Part shown: piece by piece, positions 56,532 through 64,000 of the stretch | Layout: every line of letters begins with the position of its first letter | Numbering within the stretch: the first letter of the stretch is position 1 | Assembly (NCBI RefSeq): GCF_000820185.1 | Contig: NZ_CDCA01000019.1 | Span: 62,001-126,000, forward strand | Reading direction: 5' to 3' | DNA from: Aeromonas tecta | GTDB lineage: Bacteria > Pseudomonadota > Gammaproteobacteria > Enterobacterales > Aeromonadaceae | DNA: 64,000 bases | Made by a program: the position numbers and the translations under genes | Notes under the pieces: model-generated | Database searches by the model: none | Seen by the model: only the letters and a program-made list of their open reading frames with translations | What the model was told of the DNA's origin: nothing

Positions 56532-57646
56532 GCCAAACACGTATCCCAGCCTGGATCTCCGTGGGCGTGCTGCCCGCGATCAACATACTGCTGGCCTTCC
56601 TGGTGTCGGCCATCTTGTTCTATTACCTCGACATCAACCCGCTCGATGCCGCCGACATCATGTGGTACGGCGCCTTCGGCACCGGCGAGGGGATAGGCTT
56701 CACCCTCTACTACGCGACCGGTTTTATCTTTACCGGTCTGGCGGTAGCAGTGGCCTTCCACGCCGGCCTGTTCAACATCGGCGGTGAGGGTCAGGCCTAT
56801 ATCGGCGGCCTCGGCGTCGGGCTGGTCTGCCTGCTGCTCGGCGATGTGCTGCCGTTCGCCCTGCTGCTGCCGCTGGCCATCATCGCTGGTGCTCTGTTCG
56901 GCGCGGCCTGGGCCTTCATCCCGGCCTGGCTACAAGCCAAGCGTGGCAGCCACATCGTCATCACCACCATCATGTTCAACTTCATCGCCGCGTCCCTGAT
57001 GGCCTATCTGCTGGTCGACGTCTTCAAGCCGCCAGGATCCATGGCCACCGAAAGCAAGGTGTTTGCCATGGCGAGCTGGCTGCCGAAGATGAGTGAACTG
57101 GCGGCCGGGTTTGGTGTGGAAATGCCAAATAGCCCGCTCAACATCAGCTTCGTCTGGGCGTTGATCTGCGCGCTGCTGGTGTGGGTCTTCATCTGGCATA
57201 CCCGCTGGGGTTACGAGATCCGCTCGGTCGGCGCCAGCCAAAGCGCCTCTTCCTATGCGGGCATCTCCTATCCCAAGGTGGTGATCCTGGCCATGGTGAT
57301 CTCCGGCATGCTGGCGGGCTTCTTCGCCCTCAACGTGCTGCAGGGTGAGCTGCACCAGATCAAGCTGAACTTCGTGGAAGGTTTCGGTTTCACCGGGATC
57401 GCGGTGGCGCTGATGGGGCGTAATCACCCGGTTGGCGTCATCATCGCCAGCCTGCTGTTCGGCTTCCTCTATCAGGGCGGCGCCGAGCTCAGCTTCGAAT
57501 TCGGGGTGGATCGCAACATCGTCGTGGTGCTGCAGGGTCTGGTGATCCTGTTCTGTGGCGCCCTTGAGCACATGCTGCGCCCGCGTATCGAGCAGGCCTA
57601 TCTGGCCTTCGCCAACCGCTCAGCCGCGCAAGTCAAAGGAGCCTGA
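56528..57646 (+). CDS. Nucleoside ABC transporter permease, first subunit
   Basis: This 372-aa inner-membrane permease of the BPD-transp-2 family (NupB/YufP-like) has about ten helices. The typical stretch is HAGLFNIGGEGQAYIGGLG, with the ATPase-coupling region GYEIRSVGASQSASSYAGIS and FVEGFGFTGIAVALMGRNHPVG. Translationally coupled to the ATPase gene (ATGA). Confidence 0.95.
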   Translation: MSQTRIPAWISVGVLPAINILLAFLVSAILFYYLDINPLDAADIMWYGAFGTGEGIGFTLYYATGFIFTGLAVAVAFHAGLFNIGGEGQAYIGGLGVGLVCLLLGDVLPFALLLPLAIIAGALFGAAWAFIPAWLQAKRGSHIVITTIMFNFIAASLMAYLLVDVFKPPGSMATESKVFAMASWLPKMSELAAGFGVEMPNSPLNISFVWALICALLVWVFIWHTRWGYEIRSVGASQSASSYAGISYPKVVILAMVISGMLAGFFALNVLQGELHQIKLNFVEGFGFTGIAVALMGRNHPVGVIIASLLFGFLYQGGAELSFEFGVDRNIVVVLQGLVILFCGALEHMLRPRIEQAYLAFANRSAAQVKGA

Positions 57647-57648
57647 CC

Positions 57649-57768
57649 ATGTTCGAAACGCTGATATTGATGCTGGATGCGACCATTCGTACTGCTCCAC
57701 CGCTCATTCTGGCCGCCATGAATGACAGGAATGTTCTGCGCGTAGAAGGGAGTCCAAGCCATGTTTGA
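57649..57768 (+). pseudogene. 39-codon relic duplicating the start of the second permease
   Basis: ATG 57649 opens a short frame whose first 24 codons encode exactly the same residues as the start of the real permease (MFETLILMLDATIRTAPPLI...). It differs at 10 of 72 bases, all synonymous. After codon 24 the frame runs into unrelated sequence and stops at 57768, overlapping the true ATG at 57761. It looks like a remnant of a diverged allele left by recombination, but might act as a translated leader. Confidence 0.85.
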
Positions 57769-58726
57769 AACCCTGATCTTGATGCTGGATGCCACAATCC
57801 GTACCGCGCCACCGTTGATTCTGGCCGCCATGGCCGGCATGTTTTGCGAGCGATCCGGGGTGGTCAACATCGCGCTGGAAGGCAAGCTGCTGGCGGCGGC
57901 CTTCGCCAGTGCGGCGGCGGCGGCTGTCTCCGGCTCGGCCTGGATAGGCCTCGGCGCCGGGGTGGGTGTCTCCATCCTGTTCGCCCTGCTGCACGGTTTC
58001 TCCACCATCACCCACCGCGGTGATCAGGTGGTGAGCGGCATGGCCATCAACATACTGGCGGCCGGTCTGACCGTCACCCTCGGCCGTTACTGGTTCGATC
58101 AGGGTGGCCAGACGCCGGCGCTGTCCGGCGCGGCCCGCTTCGCCCCCATCGATCTGCCTTACGCCAAGGAGCTGTACGACGTGCCGGTTATCGGCCAGCT
58201 CTACAGCGAGCTGCTGAGCGGTCACTCCCTGCTGGAGTACGTGGCCTTCGCCGCCGTGCCGCTGGCCTGGTGGGTGCTGTTTCGTACCCGTTTCGGGCTG
58301 CGTCTGCGCGCCGTGGGTGAGGCCCCGGCCGCGGTCGATACCGCCGGTATCTCTGTGGTGCGGATGCGCTACATAGCGCTCATCATCGGCGGTCTGCTGG
58401 CCGGCATCGGTGGCACCTACCTGGCCGTGGCCCAGACCGCCCAGTTCATCCCGAACATGAGTGCGGGCAAGGGCTTCATGGCGCTGGCGGCGCTGGTGTT
58501 TGGCAAATGGAAGCCCTGGAGCGCCATGGCGGCCTGCCTGCTGTTCGGCTTCCTCGACGCCGTCGCCATCCGGCTGCAAGGGGTCAGCATCGGCGACTTC
58601 CCGATCCCGGTACAGGCCATAGAGGCACTGCCTTACATCCTGACCGTGTTCCTGCTGGCCGGTTTCATCGGCAAGGCGGTGGCACCCAAGGCGCTCGGCA
58701 CTCCCTACGTCAAGGAACGGGAATAA
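57761..58726 (+). CDS. Nucleoside ABC transporter permease, second subunit
   Basis: This 321-aa inner-membrane permease (NupC/YufQ-like) has about nine helices: AAMAGMFCERSGVVNIALEGKLL, the coupling segment FGLRLRAVGEAPAAVDTAGISV and SAGKGFMALAALVFGKWKP. Ribosome site GAAGGGAG lies 8-15 nt before the ATG. It completes the importer and is followed by a strong terminator. Confidence 0.95.
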   Translation: MFETLILMLDATIRTAPPLILAAMAGMFCERSGVVNIALEGKLLAAAFASAAAAAVSGSAWIGLGAGVGVSILFALLHGFSTITHRGDQVVSGMAINILAAGLTVTLGRYWFDQGGQTPALSGAARFAPIDLPYAKELYDVPVIGQLYSELLSGHSLLEYVAFAAVPLAWWVLFRTRFGLRLRAVGEAPAAVDTAGISVVRMRYIALIIGGLLAGIGGTYLAVAQTAQFIPNMSAGKGFMALAALVFGKWKPWSAMAACLLFGFLDAVAIRLQGVSIGDFPIPVQAIEALPYILTVFLLAGFIGKAVAPKALGTPYVKERE

Positions 58727-58752
58727 GCTTCCCGCCCATGCAAACAATGCAA

Positions 58753-58780
58753 AAAGGCCCACGAAAGTGGGCCTTTTTTT
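58753..58780. terminator. Bidirectional terminator between the nucleoside transporter and the aminopeptidase
   Basis: AAAGGCCCAC-GAAA-GTGGGCCTTT has an A-run before it and seven or more T after. Confidence 0.92.
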
Positions 58781-58804
58781 ACATGGCTCATCGCCCCCTG
58801 GGCC

Positions 58805-60449
<1,645 letters not shown>

Positions 60450-61355
60450 TTAGCCGATGGGGCGCACCAAGGCCGGCTGGGCAGGATCGCTGAGCCGCTC
60501 GGCCAGATAGTCCACCAGCAGCCGCACCTTGGGGGAGAGGTGGCGATTATGGGGATAGAGCGCCCAGATGCCCTCCTCCGGCGCCCGCAGCTCGGGCAGC
60601 AGCTCGATAAGATCCCCCCTGGCCAGATGGTCGCCCACGTAGTAGTCCGGTAGCTGGATGATACCGATCCCCTTGAGCGCCGCATCCAGCAAGGCGTGGC
60701 CGCTGTTGCACTGCAACAGGCCACGCACCCGTACGCTGTGGGGTTTACCGTTCAGGGTGAAGTGCCACTCGTCGCCATTGCCCACCAGACAGGTATGGCG
60801 AGCGAGCTCGGACAGGCTGTTGGGCATGCCGTGGCGGGCGGTATAAGCGGGTGAGGCGCACACATAGGGCACTCGCTTGGCCAGCTTGCGCGCCACCAGG
60901 GTCGAGTCCTTGAGATGACCGAGCCGGATCGCGAGATCGAACCCCTCGTGCACCAGATCCAGCAGCTGGTTGGTGAGGTTGAGGGTCACCTCCAGCTGGG
61001 GGAAGCGCACCATGAAGTCGTTCACCAGCGGCGCGATGCGGCTCTCACCATAGGAGACCGGCGCCGTGATGCGCAGCAGCCCCTGTGGCTGGGCCTGATG
61101 CTGGCCGAGTGCCAGCTCGGCCTCATAGAGGTTGTCGAGCAACTGACGGCAGTGGCGATAATAGATCTCGCCGAGCTCGGTGAGCCGCACCTGGCGGGTG
61201 GTGCGCAGCAACAGCTTGGCCTGCAGCCTGTCTTCCAGCTGCGCCACCTGGCGGCTGACCTGGGCCACCGACACCCCCAGCTTGCGCGCCGCCGGGGTAA
61301 AGCCCCCCTGCTCCGCCACGCTGACAAATTCACAGATCCCTTCCCAGCCGAACAT
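60450..61355 (-). CDS. LysR-family regulator divergent from frmA
   Basis: This 301-aa LTTR starts MFGWEGICEFVSVAEQGGFTPAARKLGVSVAQVSRQVAQLEDRLQ, with HTH at about 18-40. The effector domain is of the CrgA group. It is divergent from the formaldehyde-detoxification pair with 118 bp between starts; adjacent LysR genes of this kind commonly control adhC/frmA-estD in other proteobacteria. Confidence 0.92.
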   Translation of the reverse strand: MFGWEGICEFVSVAEQGGFTPAARKLGVSVAQVSRQVAQLEDRLQAKLLLRTTRQVRLTELGEIYYRHCRQLLDNLYEAELALGQHQAQPQGLLRITAPVSYGESRIAPLVNDFMVRFPQLEVTLNLTNQLLDLVHEGFDLAIRLGHLKDSTLVARKLAKRVPYVCASPAYTARHGMPNSLSELARHTCLVGNGDEWHFTLNGKPHSVRVRGLLQCNSGHALLDAALKGIGIIQLPDYYVGDHLARGDLIELLPELRAPEEGIWALYPHNRHLSPKVRLLVDYLAERLSDPAQPALVRPIG

Positions 61356-61425
61356 TATTACCTATGTGTAAAAGTGATTTGATATTTAGCCTCATTATCA
61401 CCAAATCGGCGGGAAACTACACTGA

Positions 61426-62601
<1,176 letters not shown>

Positions 62602-62653
62602 TCCCATCACGGCCCCGCCCATCGATGAATGCGCGGGGCTGAGGAGTTCATAG

Positions 62654-63502
62654 ATGAATCTGGACATCATCAGCAGCAACAAGAGTTTCGGCGGCTGGCA
62701 CAAGCAGTATCGCCACCGCTCAAGCGTGCTCGATTGCGAGATGCGCTTCGCCGTCTATCTGCCACCCCAGGCCCTCACCGGCCAGAAGGTGCCCGTGCTC
62801 TACTGGCTCTCCGGCCTCACCTGCACCGATGAAAACTTCATGCAGAAGGCGGGCGCCCAGCGTATCGCCGCCGAGCTTGGCATCGCCCTGGTGGCACCGG
62901 ACACCAGCCCGCGCGGGGAAGGTGTCGCGGATGACCCCGGCTACGATCTCGGCATGGGGGCGGGCTTTTACGTCAATGCGACCCAGAGCCCCTGGCGCGA
63001 CAACTACCAGATGTATGACTACGTCACCCGCGAACTGCCCGAGCTTATCGAGACCCACTTCCCAATCTCGACAAGGCGCGCCATCAGCGGTCACTCCATG
63101 GGCGGTCACGGGGCGCTGATCGCCGCCCTGCGCGAACCCGGACGCTATCGCTCGGTATCGGCGTTTAGCCCCATCAGTCACCCGAGCCGCTGCCCCTGGG
63201 GCCAGAAGGCACTCGGTGCCTACCTCGGCAACAATCCCCTGCTGTGGCAGGAGTGGGATGCCTGCCAGCTGCTGCGCCACCACGAGACGACGCCGCTGCC
63301 AACCCTGGTGGACGTCGGACTGGACGACCCCTTCCTGGCCGAGCAGCTCTGCATCGATGCCCTGGCCGAGGTCGCGGCAACCAAGGCCTGGCCGCTGGAG
63401 CTCAATCGTCACGCCGGTTACGATCACAGCTACTACTTCGTGGCAAGCTTCATCGAGGCGCACCTGCGCTTCCATGCCAGTCACCTCGGCGATCAGGCCT
63501 GA
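62654..63502 (+). CDS. fghA: S-formylglutathione hydrolase
   Basis: This 282-aa esterase-D family serine hydrolase converts S-formylglutathione to formate and glutathione, completing formaldehyde detoxification after frmA. The nucleophile is Ser148 in SGHSMGGHGA; the Asp (VGLDDPF) and His (HAGYDHSYYF) of the triad are present. GGLTCTDENFMQKAGAQR-like oxyanion region (WLSGLTCTDENFMQKAG) is typical. It is preceded by GAGGAG. Confidence 0.97.
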   Translation: MNLDIISSNKSFGGWHKQYRHRSSVLDCEMRFAVYLPPQALTGQKVPVLYWLSGLTCTDENFMQKAGAQRIAAELGIALVAPDTSPRGEGVADDPGYDLGMGAGFYVNATQSPWRDNYQMYDYVTRELPELIETHFPISTRRAISGHSMGGHGALIAALREPGRYRSVSAFSPISHPSRCPWGQKALGAYLGNNPLLWQEWDACQLLRHHETTPLPTLVDVGLDDPFLAEQLCIDALAEVAATKAWPLELNRHAGYDHSYYFVASFIEAHLRFHASHLGDQA

Positions 63503-63576
63503 CTGCCCTTGACGTTGACGAGGTGCGGTAGGCGCCTCATGCGAAGGGCCGCTTGAACAAGGAACAGGAATCAAGG

Positions 63577-64000
63577 ATGAATATCTTTACCACACTGCTG
63601 TCCATGCCGGATCAGTTCGAGCACCTGTTGGCGCAGGTGCCCGCCGATCACCTGAACTGGGAGCCCGCCAACTGGGCCGGCATCCCCTCCGAGCGCTTCA
63701 GTGCCCAGGGTCACCTCTGCCATCTGCTGGATATAGAGACGCTGGGTTATCGGGTCCGTTTCCAGCGCACCCTGACGGAGAGCCTGCCCGAACTAGTCTC
63801 CCTCGATGGCTATCAGTTGGCGCTGGATAACGACTATCCCCAGCAGGATCCCGCCACCCAGCGGGCCCGCTTTCGCGCCGCCCGCACCGAGACAGTCGCC
63901 TGGCTAAGGGAGCTGCCAGCCTCGGCATGGGAACGGCGAGCCCACTATGGCGGCTATGGGGAGATAACCCTGGACGGTCTGGTGCGCCTGCTGGTCAGCC
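63577..64000 (+). CDS. DinB-family protein, 5' part (runs off window)
   Basis: From ATG 63577 (TCAAGGATG context) the frame stays open to the end of the window, 141 codons: MNIFTTLLSMPDQFEHLLAQ ... QGHLCHLLDIETLGYRVRFQ ... LDGLVRLLVS. The four-helix pattern and GHLCHLLDIE resemble DinB/DUF664-type metal-binding proteins, often thiol-linked S-transferases. Function and full length are unknown. Confidence 0.75.
   Translation, partial: MNIFTTLLSMPDQFEHLLAQVPADHLNWEPANWAGIPSERFSAQGHLCHLLDIETLGYRVRFQRTLTESLPELVSLDGYQLALDNDYPQQDPATQRARFRAARTETVAWLRELPASAWERRAHYGGYGEITLDGLVRLLVS

Overview
The window looks like a chromosomal segment of a gammaproteobacterium, most likely Aeromonas. This is inferred from high GC, the bipA-glnA-glnL-glnG ... 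hemN-yihI-csrC-engB-spf order shared with E. coli and Vibrio, and the style of the accessory genes. It is mostly core housekeeping sequence with a few accessory insertions.

Region 1 (1-12.5 kb) starts with the 5' part of bipA, then the nitrogen-control cluster glnA / DUF4124 gene / glnL / glnG. glnA has a sigma-54 promoter and NtrC boxes, and glnL has its own NtrC box. Then follow add, hemN, a DUF2489 gene, yihI, cytochrome c4 and engB. Two small RNAs lie in the gaps: a GGA-rich CsrB/CsrC-type RNA (about 9504-9828, minus) and Spot 42 (11949-12052, minus). Both keep the orientation they have in E. coli relative to yihI and engB, but polA is not next to spf.

Region 2 (12.5-25 kb) has a leftward block, dprA-smg-yrdD-purE-tsaC-hemF-aroE plus a LysM protein. 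A rightward block, def-fmt-rsmB-trkA-trkH, covers N-formylmethionine metabolism, 16S rRNA methylation and potassium uptake. purK is not next to purE, and an intrinsic terminator abuts the tsaC start codon.

Region 3 (25-37.6 kb) has rmuC, napF, nsrR, a PfkB kinase, a CysB-like regulator and a beta-alanine/polyamine-type catabolic group: glutamine amidotransferase, mmsA, omega-aminotransferase, a PuuR-like regulator and a PuuC-like dehydrogenase. rarD follows.

Region 4 (37.6-48.4 kb) is accessory: LysE/RhtB exporters with AraC and LysR regulators, a YeeE/YedE sulfur transporter, a CpcT/CpeT-like protein, SRPBCC and DUF1993 proteins, an ERIC-like element, a 43-bp tandem array and a lipoprotein with eleven SEV repeats.

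Region 5 (48.4-51.3 kb) is an AT-rich insertion beside uvrD. It carries an FRG-domain gene, a membrane-anchored protein of unknown function and a decayed second copy of the uvrD 3' end. This is the best candidate for an undescribed, possibly defence-related, locus.

Region 6 (51.3-64 kb) has uvrD with a LexA box, a purine-nucleoside ABC transporter (BMP family) with PurR-like boxes, an M28 aminopeptidase, a LysR regulator divergent from the formaldehyde detoxification pair frmA-fghA, and the start of a DinB-family gene.

A recurring oddity is partial duplication of gene ends: purE 3', araC 3', uvrD 3' and a permease 5' end.
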